Source: Bifidobacterium sp. ESL0784
GTDB taxonomy: Bacteria; Actinomycetota; Actinomycetes; Actinomycetales; Bifidobacteriaceae
Reading direction: 5' to 3'
DNA: 64,000 nucleotides
Assembly (NCBI RefSeq): GCF_029433295.1
Contig: NZ_JAQTHV010000003.1
Location: 454,491-518,490, forward strand
The translations under genes and the position numbers were made by a program. Positions 28,039 to 36,692 of this stretch are shown here, one piece after another (position 1 is the stretch's first letter; each line of letters begins with the position of its first letter). Below the pieces are notes generated by a model. The model was not told where the DNA came from. It worked only from the letters and a program-made list of their open reading frames with translations, and searched no databases.

Positions 28039-29559
28039 TCAGTAGAGACCGCCGGCCTCTGCGACCTTGACCGGGGCGGACTCATCGACGCCGGACTCCT
28101 TGGCGAAGTCCACGGCGCCATCGGCTGCGGTGGTACCGACGATGGAGGCCGGGCCTTCGGGGTAACGCACCCGCTTCTCTGAAATGCGGTCGGCGACATA
28201 CTTGGCCACGTTGTCGAGGTCGACGCGCTCCTGCTTCATCGAGTCGCGTTCACGGATGGTGACAGCGTGGTCGTCGGCGGTGTCGAAGTCGACCGTGATG
28301 CAAAGCGGGGTACCGATCTCATCCTGACGACGATAGCGGCGACCGATGGCTCCGGCCTCGTCGTAGTCAATCATCCAGTCATGCTGGCGCAGTTCGGCGG
28401 CCAAGTCGTGGGCGATGCCCTGCAGTGGCGCCTTCTTGCTCAGCGGGAAGACGGCGGCCTTGACCGGCGAAAGCCTCGGGTCGAGACGCAGCACGGTACG
28501 GCGATCGACGCCGCCCTTGGTGTTCGGCGCCTCATCAACAGCATAGGCGTCCACGAGGAAGGCCATGAGCGAACGGGTCAGGCCCGCGGCCGGCTCGATG
28601 ACGTAGGGAATGTACTTCTTGCCGCTGGCCTGGTCGAAGAAGGCCAGATCCTCGCCGGAATGCTCCTGATGCGCGGAAAGGTCGAAATCGGTGCGGTTGG
28701 CCACGCCTTCGAGCTCGCCCCAGTCGGAGCCCTTGAAGCCGAACTTGTATTCGATGTCGACGGTGCGCTTGGAATAGTGCGCGAGCTTCTCCTTGGGATG
28801 CTCGTAATGACGCAGGTTCTCCGGGTTGATGCCCAGGTCGGTGTACCAGCGGGTGCGGGTGTCGATCCAGTACTGGTGCCATTCCTCATCGGTGCCAGGC
28901 TCGACGAAGAACTCCATCTCCATCTGCTCGAATTCGCGGGTGCGGAAGATGAAGTTGCCGGGGGTGATCTCGTTGCGGAACGACTTGCCCATATTGGCGA
29001 TGCCGAACGGCGGTTTGGAACGCGAGGAAGTCATGACGTTCTTGAAGTCCACGAAGATGCCCTGGGCGGTCTCCGGACGCAGATAGTGCAGCGAATTCTC
29101 GTCGTCCACCGGTCCGAGGTGGGTGCGCAGCATCATGTTGAAGTCACGCGGTTCGGTCCACTCACCGCGGGTGCCGCAATCGGGGCAGACGATATCCTTG
29201 AGACCGTTCTCGGGCATCTTGTCGCCATGTTTCTCGGCATAGGATTCTTCGAGCTTGTCCGCGCGCTGGCGCTTGTGGCAGTTGAGGCATTCGATCAGCG
29301 GGTCGTTGAAGACCTTGACATGGCCAGAAGCTTCCCAGACCGCAGAAGGAAGAATGATCGAGGTGTCGACACCGACGACGTCGCCGCGGGTGACCACCAT
29401 CGAACGCCACCATTCGCGCTTGATATTGTCCTTCAAAGCGACGCCAAGGGGACCGTAATCCCATGCGGAACGTGTGCCGCCGTAGATCTCCCCCGCAGGG
29501 AACACGAAACCACGACGCTTGGCCAGCGATACGACTTCATCAAGTTTGGATTGAGCCAC
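28039..29559 (-). CDS. glyS: Glycyl-tRNA synthetase, alpha2 type
   Basis: About 506 residues, the class II dimeric GlyRS of Gram-positives. The N-terminus has [23 protein letters not shown], a Zn-ribbon pattern CxxC..CxDC follows, then class II motif 2 ([28 protein letters not shown]), motif 3 and a C-terminal anticodon-binding domain. The frame is open to 29649, but I chose the GTG at 29559 ([10 protein letters not shown]) because GGAAGG lies about seven bases upstream and homologues begin there. Confidence 0.96.
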   Translation of the reverse strand: MAQSKLDEVVSLAKRRGFVFPAGEIYGGTRSAWDYGPLGVALKDNIKREWWRSMVVTRGDVVGVDTSIILPSAVWEASGHVKVFNDPLIECLNCHKRQRADKLEESYAEKHGDKMPENGLKDIVCPDCGTRGEWTEPRDFNMMLRTHLGPVDDENSLHYLRPETAQGIFVDFKNVMTSSRSKPPFGIANMGKSFRNEITPGNFIFRTREFEQMEMEFFVEPGTDEEWHQYWIDTRTRWYTDLGINPENLRHYEHPKEKLAHYSKRTVDIEYKFGFKGSDWGELEGVANRTDFDLSAHQEHSGEDLAFFDQASGKKYIPYVIEPAAGLTRSLMAFLVDAYAVDEAPNTKGGVDRRTVLRLDPRLSPVKAAVFPLSKKAPLQGIAHDLAAELRQHDWMIDYDEAGAIGRRYRRQDEIGTPLCITVDFDTADDHAVTIRERDSMKQERVDLDNVAKYVADRISEKRVRYPEGPASIVGTTAADGAVDFAKESGVDESAPVKVAEAGGLY

Positions 29560-29712
29560 AACACACCTTCCGTTTTCGGCTTTAATCAGCCATTTCACCA
29601 CATGTACTTGTGTGTCCACTTTACCGACATAGCCTGACACACTGTGCAAACGCGACGACCGGCAATGCTAAGCCTTGAAGGTAGCATGCAATCAGTTATT
29701 AAGGAGACCATT

Positions 29713-30090
29713 ATGAGTGAGAACATTGACCGCAACGCCGTAAAACAAGCCATTCCCACCGACCCGAAAACCGGCAAGCCCTATATCAACACCGTCGCCG
29801 CCGTGGCCATCGCGCCCAGCGGTACCGGCTCGGAACTAAGCGAATACGTCGCACAATCCGTCAATGTCATCCGCGAATCGGGACTGCCCAACGAAACCAA
29901 CGCGATGTTCACGAATATCGAGGGCGATCTTGACGACGTGCTCAAGACCGTACGGGACGCGACGATGGTGCTGTCAAGTCAAGGATTTCGAACCGAGGTC
30001 ACACTTAAACTTGACATACGTCCCGGTTTTTCTGGTCAAATCAAAGAAAAGAAACAGCTTGTTGACGAGATTCTAGGTCAAACGAAATAA
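29713..30090 (+). CDS. Thiamine-binding-type protein, MTH1187 family
   Basis: 125 residues. The second half, VAAVAIAPSGTGSELSEYVAQSVNVIRESGL and the LSSQGFRTEVTLKLDIR core, fits the MTH1187/YkoF-like fold (DUF77), where some members bind thiamine. Small, soluble and probably cytoplasmic; function unproven. AAGGAGA seven bases before the ATG at 29713 sets the start, although the frame opens at 29644. It is divergent from glyS, with about 150 bases between the starts. Confidence 0.8.
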   Translation: MSENIDRNAVKQAIPTDPKTGKPYINTVAAVAIAPSGTGSELSEYVAQSVNVIRESGLPNETNAMFTNIEGDLDDVLKTVRDATMVLSSQGFRTEVTLKLDIRPGFSGQIKEKKQLVDEILGQTK

Positions 30091-30140
30091 ACGCCAGTTT
30101 CCAACGAAATAGACATTTATTTCAAATAATAAGCATAGTG

Positions 30141-30169
30141 TTTACTTAGTCCGTAAATAGGTATAGATT
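30141..30169 (+). promoter_or_regulatory. Promoter of the LacI-type regulator
   Basis: -35 TTTACT (30141-30146), a 17-base spacer, and -10 TAGATT (30164-30169). The ATG at 30177 is only seven bases past the -10, and no ribosome site is visible, so the mRNA is probably leaderless. TTTAC and GTAAA around 30141-30157 form an inverted repeat overlapping the -35, a possible autoregulatory operator. Confidence 0.5.
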
Positions 30170-30176
30170 AGAAAAT

Positions 30177-31226
30177 ATGATGACAATGAAAGACGTTGCG
30201 GAGAAGGCCGGAGTCTCGATCTCCACTGTCTCCTTGGTTCTCAACAATAGGGATGCCGGGCGCGTAAAAACACAAATAGCCGCAAAGGTGCGGGAAATTG
30301 CCGACGAGCTTGGATACAAGCCCAATCCGATGGCCCGAAGCCTGCGTACCAGCAAAACCGGGATTCTGGGATTCGTCGCCGACGAAATCTATGACATCCC
30401 TTACACCGCACAAACCCTGCAGGGCGCACAGGATGCAGCCAGCCACTACGGCTACATCATCCTGTTCGTCGACACGGACGGCTCAGCCAGTCAGACGGAT
30501 CAGATTTCCGTGCTACAGCGTTACGGCATGGATGGTTTCCTTTATTCCAGGCCTTCCAGCCAAGTCACTGAAGTCCCTGAGGATCTGGTCCATTCGCCGC
30601 TGGTGCTGATTTCCACCAACACCGTAGACAACCGTTTCCCCATCGTCGAGCCTGACGAATTTTTCGTCGGCTATGACGCGACGAAAAAGCTCATTGAAGC
30701 CGGAGCCAAGAGAATTGCTTACATCGGCAATTCCGCACCCACCATCGCCCAGGCCACGAGGCTTGAAGGATACCGCAAGGCGCTTAGCGAAGCGGAAATC
30801 CCCTTCGATAAGGAGCTGGTTGTCAACATCTCGCAGAATGACGAAGCTCTTGGTTTGATTTCCTCGCTATTCGACCAGGTAAAGCCGGACGCCTTCTTCT
30901 GCTACGATGACGCGCGTGCATGGTATATCTACGAATGCGCCGCACGCCGTGGCTTGACCGTCGGCAAGGATCTTTCGGTTATCGGCGTGGGCAACGACAG
31001 CAACATCGCCGATACCTTCTCCCCCAGACTGACCAGCGTCGCCATTCCGTATTATGAAATGGGCTATTGGGCGGTTTCCAAGCTGGTCTCGCTCATTGAG
31101 AAGCGTTCACTGGGCGAAGATCCGTTCCCCAAGAACCTCATCGACCTTCCGCCGATCAATTCGGCCATCCCGGCCTGCATCCATTGCCAAATCATTGGAA
31201 ACCAATCGGTGGTCGGACAGAAATAG
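30177..31226 (+). CDS. LacI family transcriptional regulator
   Basis: 349 residues. The LacI helix-turn-helix is MKDVAEKAGVSISTVSLVLNN with the hinge helix PNPMARSLRTSKTG; the rest is the periplasmic-binding-protein-like ligand domain. It should repress a sugar-use gene set when no inducer is bound. No transporter or glycosidase is next to it, so the target and sugar are unknown. Start is at or near 30177 (three ATGs at 30177, 30180 and 30186). A bidirectional terminator follows. Confidence 0.93.
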   Translation: MMTMKDVAEKAGVSISTVSLVLNNRDAGRVKTQIAAKVREIADELGYKPNPMARSLRTSKTGILGFVADEIYDIPYTAQTLQGAQDAASHYGYIILFVDTDGSASQTDQISVLQRYGMDGFLYSRPSSQVTEVPEDLVHSPLVLISTNTVDNRFPIVEPDEFFVGYDATKKLIEAGAKRIAYIGNSAPTIAQATRLEGYRKALSEAEIPFDKELVVNISQNDEALGLISSLFDQVKPDAFFCYDDARAWYIYECAARRGLTVGKDLSVIGVGNDSNIADTFSPRLTSVAIPYYEMGYWAVSKLVSLIEKRSLGEDPFPKNLIDLPPINSAIPACIHCQIIGNQSVVGQK

Positions 31227-31290
31227 AAGCATTTATTGCCGATTATCCGTGATACTTGTTTGCGATAATCACCAACGGATAATTGATGAA

Positions 31291-31337
31291 CAAATAAACG
31301 GCTCTTCCGTAACACTTCGGAAGAGCCGTTTATTTGT
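31291..31337. terminator. Bidirectional terminator between lacI-type gene and uppS
   Basis: CAAATAAACGGCTCTTCCG and CGGAAGAGCCGTTTATTTG form a perfect 19-bp stem with an eight-base loop. T-rich tracts follow on both strands, so it ends the LacI gene from the left and uppS from the right. Confidence 0.85.
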
Positions 31338-31389
31338 TTTCGCCATTTGCCGATCCGACTTATATACTACTAATCGGCTTGTTGACTTG

Positions 31390-32190
31390 TCACTTCGACT
31401 TGGCCTTTACCCCGCCGAAACGTCGGTCCCGATGTACGTAGTGATCGATGGAGCGCCACAGGGCTTCACGCCCGTAGTCCGGGAAAAGTTCGGGCGCGAA
31501 ATCAAGTTCCGCGTAAGCCGCTTCCCATGGTAGGAAGTTCGAAGTGCGTTGTTCGCCGGAAGTGCGGATTATCAAATCGCAATCGGGGATGTCTGGATTA
31601 TAAAGATGCTCGGAAATCATCGATTCGGTGACACGATCACCGCTGATTTTGCCGTCGCGCACCTCTTTGGCTATGGCCGCGGCAGCGTCGGCAATCTCGG
31701 AACGACCGCCGTAATTGATACAGAAGACCACGTCGATGGTCGAATTGTGCTTGGTGCGCTCCATGGCAACCTCAAGTTCGTCGATCACGGATTTCCAAAG
31801 TCTCGGGCGACGGCCGGACCAGCGCACGCGCACGCCCCACTCGTCCATCTGCGCCACACGGCGGTGGATGATATCGCGCGAAAAGCCCATCAGGAAGCGG
31901 ACTTCCTGCGGGCTGCGTTTCCAATTCTCCGTCGAAAAAGTATAGAGGCTCAGGTAACGCACCCCGGCCTCGATGGCACCGGCGATGGTATCGAAAACGA
32001 CCGGCTCGGCAGCCTGGTGGCCATGGGTGCGGGTCAGCCCACGCTGCTGGGCCCAACGTCCGTTGCCGTCCATGATCACGCCGACGTGACGGGGAACCTT
32101 ATTCTTCGGAAATGCCGGGATAATCGACGGATCGGAGAACGGTGCCGCGGGCACGTCAAGCGAGGTGTAATCCACATGTTCGAAAGCCAT
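31390..32190 (-). CDS. uppS: Undecaprenyl diphosphate synthase (cis-prenyltransferase)
   Basis: 266 residues. GVIMDGNGRWAQQRG near residue 38-52 carries the catalytic Asp41, HGHQA follows, and the C-terminal patterns CINYGGRSEI and RTSGEQRTSNFLPW are family signatures. It makes the lipid carrier for cell-wall synthesis. The stop of recO is three bases upstream, so the two genes are co-transcribed. The N-terminal 30 residues are an extension typical of actinobacteria. Confidence 0.95.
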   Translation of the reverse strand: MAFEHVDYTSLDVPAAPFSDPSIIPAFPKNKVPRHVGVIMDGNGRWAQQRGLTRTHGHQAAEPVVFDTIAGAIEAGVRYLSLYTFSTENWKRSPQEVRFLMGFSRDIIHRRVAQMDEWGVRVRWSGRRPRLWKSVIDELEVAMERTKHNSTIDVVFCINYGGRSEIADAAAAIAKEVRDGKISGDRVTESMISEHLYNPDIPDCDLIIRTSGEQRTSNFLPWEAAYAELDFAPELFPDYGREALWRSIDHYVHRDRRFGGVKAKSK

Positions 32191-32192
32191 AC

Positions 32193-32915
32193 TTAAGAAT
32201 CTAGCAACTTCAGTGAGCGAATGGGACGTTCGAGGTAATATTCACCCCATTCTTCAACAAATCGACGAATTTCGGCTCTCAGAGGAGTGCGGTCAAGCAC
32301 ATTCCAGTCCCCCTCGATCAACGCCTCCATCTGCTCACGGCCGTCGAGGTCCATGCGCCGTGAATCCGGTGTGTGGTCGGTGGAGCAGAGAATACCACCG
32401 GAAGCCACGGAAAAATAGTCGAGGTCATCGCGCTTGCCGCACACCGCGCATGAGGAAAGGCGCGGGGTCCAACCGGCCTGAGACAAGGCCCGCATGACAT
32501 AGGAATCGCTGATGGCCTCGGCCGGATGACGTGCGCGGACAAGTGCCGCCAACGCGGAAATCAATAGCATATATTGTCTTTGGGCAGGTTCGTGCTCGGT
32601 GGAGACAAGCTTATCCGTCGTTTCGGCGATGACGTTGGCGGCAGTATAGGCATCGTAATCCACACAGATACGTGCGGCGTAAGAGGAAATACAGGAGGCC
32701 TGCGAGACGACGTCCAGCGAACGGCCTTCGGCGATGAGCAGGTCGTCACGCATGAAGGGTTCCAGTCTGCCGCCGAAGCGCGATTTGGTGCGCCGCACCC
32801 CTTTGGCGACGGCACGCACCTTGCCGTGATTCTTGGTCATGAGGGTAAGGATGCGGTCGGCCTCGCCGAGTTTGACGGTTTTCAAGACCACAGCTTCGTC
32901 CCGGTACAACGCCAT
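32193..32915 (-). CDS. recO: DNA repair protein RecO
   Basis: 240 residues: an N-terminal OB fold (LYRDEAVVLKTVKLGEADRILTLMTKNHGKVRAVAKG) and a C-terminal zinc-binding region with CAVCGK and later a Cys and a His (GGILCSTDH). RecO helps load RecA onto single-stranded DNA in the RecFOR pathway. It is followed by uppS, a pairing common in actinobacteria. The 240 bases upstream contain nested palindromes and no gene. Confidence 0.95.
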   Translation of the reverse strand: MALYRDEAVVLKTVKLGEADRILTLMTKNHGKVRAVAKGVRRTKSRFGGRLEPFMRDDLLIAEGRSLDVVSQASCISSYAARICVDYDAYTAANVIAETTDKLVSTEHEPAQRQYMLLISALAALVRARHPAEAISDSYVMRALSQAGWTPRLSSCAVCGKRDDLDYFSVASGGILCSTDHTPDSRRMDLDGREQMEALIEGDWNVLDRTPLRAEIRRFVEEWGEYYLERPIRSLKLLDS

Positions 32916-33026
32916 CCGCTCACCTCCCCGATTCCGACACCACCATACATACTACGGGCACCGCTCGTCGCTATGCCTCAAGCGAGAGCACCGCTTGACG
33001 GGTTACGAAATCCAATCATACTGTCA

Positions 33027-33104
33027 GTAACCAGTCAATCCCGCTAGTTTTCGTATGCTTTTGCGCGTCAAAACGTACGTTTTCTTGCAGGATTGACCGG
33101 TTAC
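33027..33104. repeat. Nested inverted repeats upstream of recO
   Basis: GTAACCAGTCAATCC (33027-33041) is complementary, with one mismatch, to GGATTGACCGGTTAC (33090-33104). Between them lies AAAACGTACGTTTT, a 14-base palindrome. The block lies 111 bases and more before recO and about 50 past the stop of the hydrolase gene, so it may be an operator or a terminator. No clear T-run was seen. Confidence 0.45.
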
Positions 33105-33155
33105 CCGCAGGATAACCAACAATAACTTGGTACGAATAGCGGGACGAACCATGTT

Positions 33156-34913
33156 TTAGAAGATGAACAGGCCCCAGAACGCGAAGAACAGCAGGACACT
33201 GAACATCGCGGCGGCGACAAGCCAGAAGAAGACACGACCGAAACGCTTCGAAGCGAAAACCGGTTCACGGCCGCTGACCACCTCACGGATCGCGCCTTTT
33301 CGTGGCGGGAGCTGCGCCAGTCCGCGCACCTGCGCGACTTCGATGCAGCGGGCGAGAATGCGCGCCCACGCCCACACGACCAGAATCGAAACCACCTGGA
33401 TGACCGGCCAGCTCCAATGCATCATGCCCGGGTTCTCCGTGGGCGCCCCGCCCCAGCCAAGCTTGACCACGGCCATGATGACCTGCCCAAGGCCGGCGGC
33501 GAAAAGCACGAACGTCGCCAGCGTCGTAAGCGTGACGGCAAAAAGTTCGCTGCCGAATCCGCGCATGAAGCCGAATACCCGATTGTGATCATGACGGATC
33601 AGACGCAACGCTTTGATTCCGCAGCCGACCAGCGCCATCAGCAGCGCCGCGAGGAGCAAAATCACCATACCGACATTGACGATAGAACCGTAAATGGTGA
33701 GGTTGCGGTCGGCTTTGAGTTCCAGCGGCACGGCGATGGACTGGCGGATGGTGGTGCCGGCGACCAGCTCGCTGGTCTGTTTGAGGTCGGCGGTGGTGCC
33801 CACAGCCCATGAGATGACGTCATTGATGTAATCATCGGCGAACGGCGTGCCGCTTTCCGCCTCGTCGCCCAGCCGCAAAACGTGGTTGGCCACGGAATAG
33901 CTACGCACCGTCACGTCCTGGTTGCCGGCGCGGTGAGCCGAATAAAGAATATGCTCCAGCCCTTCGACCTGCGCGGTCAACACATCTTTGGAACCGTAGA
34001 CCACCATGGTCGGTACGGAGTAAGCCTCGGGCAGATCCATCGGGAAATCAAGGTTTTGAAGCCCCATCATCTGCGTATCGGTGTAGAAAAGCCGGCGGAC
34101 GATGGACTGGTAGCCGTTGTTCGCCCCGACCAACGAGAAGTCCTGCGCGACGAAAAATCCCACGGACTGACGAGGTCCGTAAACCATCGGACTTAAAAGA
34201 AGTTGGAAGGCGATACGTTTGTCATACTTAATGACATAAGGCGAGATCCACGTGCTCTCGGAAGTAGCGTAAAGCCCGACCTTGTCCGGATTGACGTTGG
34301 ACTGCCTGCGCAGATATTGAACGACCTGGTCGTAAGCCTTCGCGCTGCCCGGATAGTCGCGCGTCAAATCGCTGGTCGACCAGACAGGCTTGTCGAGCAC
34401 GGCCGTGACGAAACCGGCCGAAGAAAGATCCGCAGCGGCATCACCGAAACTGTTTTCAGCGGTCCCATAACCTGCGCCGTGCATGAAAACAACACCGGGA
34501 TGCCTTGCGCTCACCCCAGCCGGATCTTTTGGCGCCCGGATCAGGACATTGATACGCTGAACTTCGCCGGTGGAAGGCCGCTTGATATCCAAAGTGACCG
34601 TACGCGAGGAAACCTTGAAACTGTCGCGATGTGCCAACGGCAAACCCTTAGGGTTGTCGAAAGTGACGGCGGTGTCGGGCGAAAGCGTGGACACCGACTG
34701 CCCGGTGGGTTCCCTTTTCCATGAAACGCTGGTGAGGCTGGAAACCGTCACCAAAATGCCCAAAAGGACAATGAAGATGGGAATGGTCACCAAAAGACGA
34801 CGGCCAAGTCCCCATGGTTCGTTGGGTTTGTTGCCCGAAACACTATCGGTGTTTTGGCTTTGAGCTCCGGAAACCTCGGTTTGGCAGGACAATTCATTGG
34901 ACACAGTGCTCAT
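33156..34913 (-). CDS. Membrane alpha/beta hydrolase
   Basis: 585 residues. A span at about 37-60 is followed by an extracytoplasmic alpha/beta hydrolase domain: the oxyanion-loop region VVFMHGAGYG and a nucleophile elbow-like YATSEST (Ser, though not the canonical GxSxG), with acid-His candidates downstream. Then come three hydrophobic stretches near the C-terminus. The likely role is a membrane-bound esterase or peptidase on the outer face; substrate unknown. It is the first gene after recO on the same strand, with a 42-base gap to the DivIVA-like gene. Confidence 0.75.
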   Translation of the reverse strand: MSTVSNELSCQTEVSGAQSQNTDSVSGNKPNEPWGLGRRLLVTIPIFIVLLGILVTVSSLTSVSWKREPTGQSVSTLSPDTAVTFDNPKGLPLAHRDSFKVSSRTVTLDIKRPSTGEVQRINVLIRAPKDPAGVSARHPGVVFMHGAGYGTAENSFGDAAADLSSAGFVTAVLDKPVWSTSDLTRDYPGSAKAYDQVVQYLRRQSNVNPDKVGLYATSESTWISPYVIKYDKRIAFQLLLSPMVYGPRQSVGFFVAQDFSLVGANNGYQSIVRRLFYTDTQMMGLQNLDFPMDLPEAYSVPTMVVYGSKDVLTAQVEGLEHILYSAHRAGNQDVTVRSYSVANHVLRLGDEAESGTPFADDYINDVISWAVGTTADLKQTSELVAGTTIRQSIAVPLELKADRNLTIYGSIVNVGMVILLLAALLMALVGCGIKALRLIRHDHNRVFGFMRGFGSELFAVTLTTLATFVLFAAGLGQVIMAVVKLGWGGAPTENPGMMHWSWPVIQVVSILVVWAWARILARCIEVAQVRGLAQLPPRKGAIREVVSGREPVFASKRFGRVFFWLVAAAMFSVLLFFAFWGLFIF

Positions 34914-34955
34914 GATAAGTGGCCCACGGCACAGCGTACGCTGCTGATGGAAGTG

Positions 34956-36257
34956 TCACTCACCGGTCTTCTGATCATCGCTTTTGCCGGCGCTGGGATC
35001 GGGGAACAAAATATTCGGGATCTCGGCATCGGGGCTGGCACTCGCAGCACCATTGTCAGCAATACCCTGAGACGGGGTGCTGAGCGTTGGCATCTGAGGA
35101 TTAAACGCTGAGGTTTCGGCATTCTTGGATGTATTTTCAGCGGTACGCGCCATACTGGCCAAGGCAGCCAATGAGGAATTTGCATCGGCCGCGGTGTCTT
35201 GGACTGGCTGAGGAACATTGTTGCCCGTTGTTCCGACGCCATCTGGCAAATTGGGAATTACCGGAGCGGGTGTATTGGGAACCGCGGTATTGAAATCAAA
35301 CGTGGAAGAGGAAGCCGCGCCAAAATCATTGGGCACAGTTTGGCTGTCCGTCTGGAACGCGTCAAAAGAACCCGAGGAAACAGTAGTCTGAGCATTTTGT
35401 GCAGGCTCCGTTGACTGCGTAGCCTGATAGAGAGGGACAGGCGATGGAGCTGATGGAATAGGCTGATCCGCGAATGGAACCGTGGCATTGTCATTGATCA
35501 ACGGGCTGACAGAGGCATTGTCGGACACGGAAACAGGCTGTACCGGCGCAACAACAGGAACCGGCGCCGGAGCCGCAGACGGTTGGGCTGCTGCAGCTGC
35601 GGTAGCGTTCTTTTCGTTGTAATCCGTGATACGCGCATAGGATTCGATGCGGCTCAAAAGCTGGACGCAGGCATCAAGGTAATAATCGACCTGACGTTCG
35701 TCATAGCCGTGGTTGCCTTTGCGCTGGGTGAAAATGACATTGGCCACAGTGCTTGAGTTGAGATCGGCGAGATCCTTCGCCTCTTCACTGCTCAGAGACC
35801 TGACACCCAAATCGTCAGAGGCCTTGACGATAACCTGGTCGATCAGGCGATCAACCTGCTTGACATCGTAAGAAGGACGCTTCTTCTCCCCACGCATGAA
35901 ACGGTCCTTATGGCTACGCTTGGCATGATTACTGACCATGCTATAAAGCTGTTGCGTGCGAGCCTGCCAAGCCACGTTGCCATCGCCGCCAATCTGACGG
36001 GCCGTCTCCTTGTCTACCACCGCATGCTCGAGCCGCGCCAGCGCGGCATCCACTTCGGCAATGACATAGCCACCCTTGGTAAAGGTAAATGCAGCACTCT
36101 GAATGTCCTGCTGAGTGAGCTCGCCATCATTCCTATCATACATTTCATGGGCACGCTCCAGGAAATCATTCACCTGATCAACGTCATAGCCCCACTTACG
36201 TTTTCCCGCATATTCTATTCCCGTTGAGCTTTGGTTGTTACCCGACTCTTCAGCCAT
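34956..36257 (-). CDS. Protein with about four DivIVA-like motifs
   Basis: 433 residues. Residues 1-215 contain four motifs of the DivIVA/Wag31 type: KRKWGYDVDQVNDFLERAHE, KGGYVIAEVDAALARLEH, KRPSYDVKQVDRLIDQ and GNHGYDERQVDYYLDACV. Residues 220-430 are a Pro/Ala/Ser/Thr-rich disordered tail. The membrane-curvature motif is normally single, so the multiplicity is unusual; a polar or septal scaffold is the inference. AGGAGG nine bases before the ATG confirms the start. No signal peptide. Confidence 0.8.
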   Translation of the reverse strand: MAEESGNNQSSTGIEYAGKRKWGYDVDQVNDFLERAHEMYDRNDGELTQQDIQSAAFTFTKGGYVIAEVDAALARLEHAVVDKETARQIGGDGNVAWQARTQQLYSMVSNHAKRSHKDRFMRGEKKRPSYDVKQVDRLIDQVIVKASDDLGVRSLSSEEAKDLADLNSSTVANVIFTQRKGNHGYDERQVDYYLDACVQLLSRIESYARITDYNEKNATAAAAAQPSAAPAPVPVVAPVQPVSVSDNASVSPLINDNATVPFADQPIPSAPSPVPLYQATQSTEPAQNAQTTVSSGSFDAFQTDSQTVPNDFGAASSSTFDFNTAVPNTPAPVIPNLPDGVGTTGNNVPQPVQDTAADANSSLAALASMARTAENTSKNAETSAFNPQMPTLSTPSQGIADNGAASASPDAEIPNILFPDPSAGKSDDQKTGE

Positions 36258-36692
36258 CAGTTCTGCCTCCTGGTGATCTATGCATCTTTGCTAGTATACG
36301 TGGTCGTTACGACGCAATACGATTGCCTTCACGCAAAAAGCGTAAACGTCTATAAGCACACATTAATACCTCTTAACAAAATCGAACATCATAACTTTTC
36401 AAACGGCTTTTTGCGACAATTTGACTATAATCGTCTCAAACAGCGCGACCGCACTATACTCACAACATTTGCAAGACAACGACGAAACCTCGCAATATGT
36501 CAGTTGCCAACTGGGGCGAAGACCGTCAACGCCTCGGAAGGGATCAGAACCATAACGGCAACATTATCTTTGGACGCGCCTGAAACCACTTTCAAAATCG
36601 TTCTGCAACGACAAAAAGCCATGCAAACCCGCACCATGCGAAACCCGTCGGAGACTGCCGCCACACGGCAAAAATCCTAGCGTTCAACCGAA
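36258..36692. other. 435-base AT-rich intergenic region
   Basis: Lies between the multi-DivIVA gene and the FHA gene, downstream of the latter. It is AT-rich to about 36,500, then more GC-rich. A plus-strand reading frame (36231-36680) crosses it but has no ribosome site and no recognisable domain. It presumably holds the promoter for the DivIVA-like gene. No terminator hairpin or known RNA was recognised. Confidence 0.5.

Noticed and set aside
28267..29637. 456-codon plus-strand frame over glyS
   Set aside because: Shadow of the glyS gene; glyS has all class II motifs.
36231..36680. 149-codon plus-strand frame in the 435-base gap
   Set aside because: No ribosome site, no family, overlaps the start of the DivIVA-like gene, composition changes along it.
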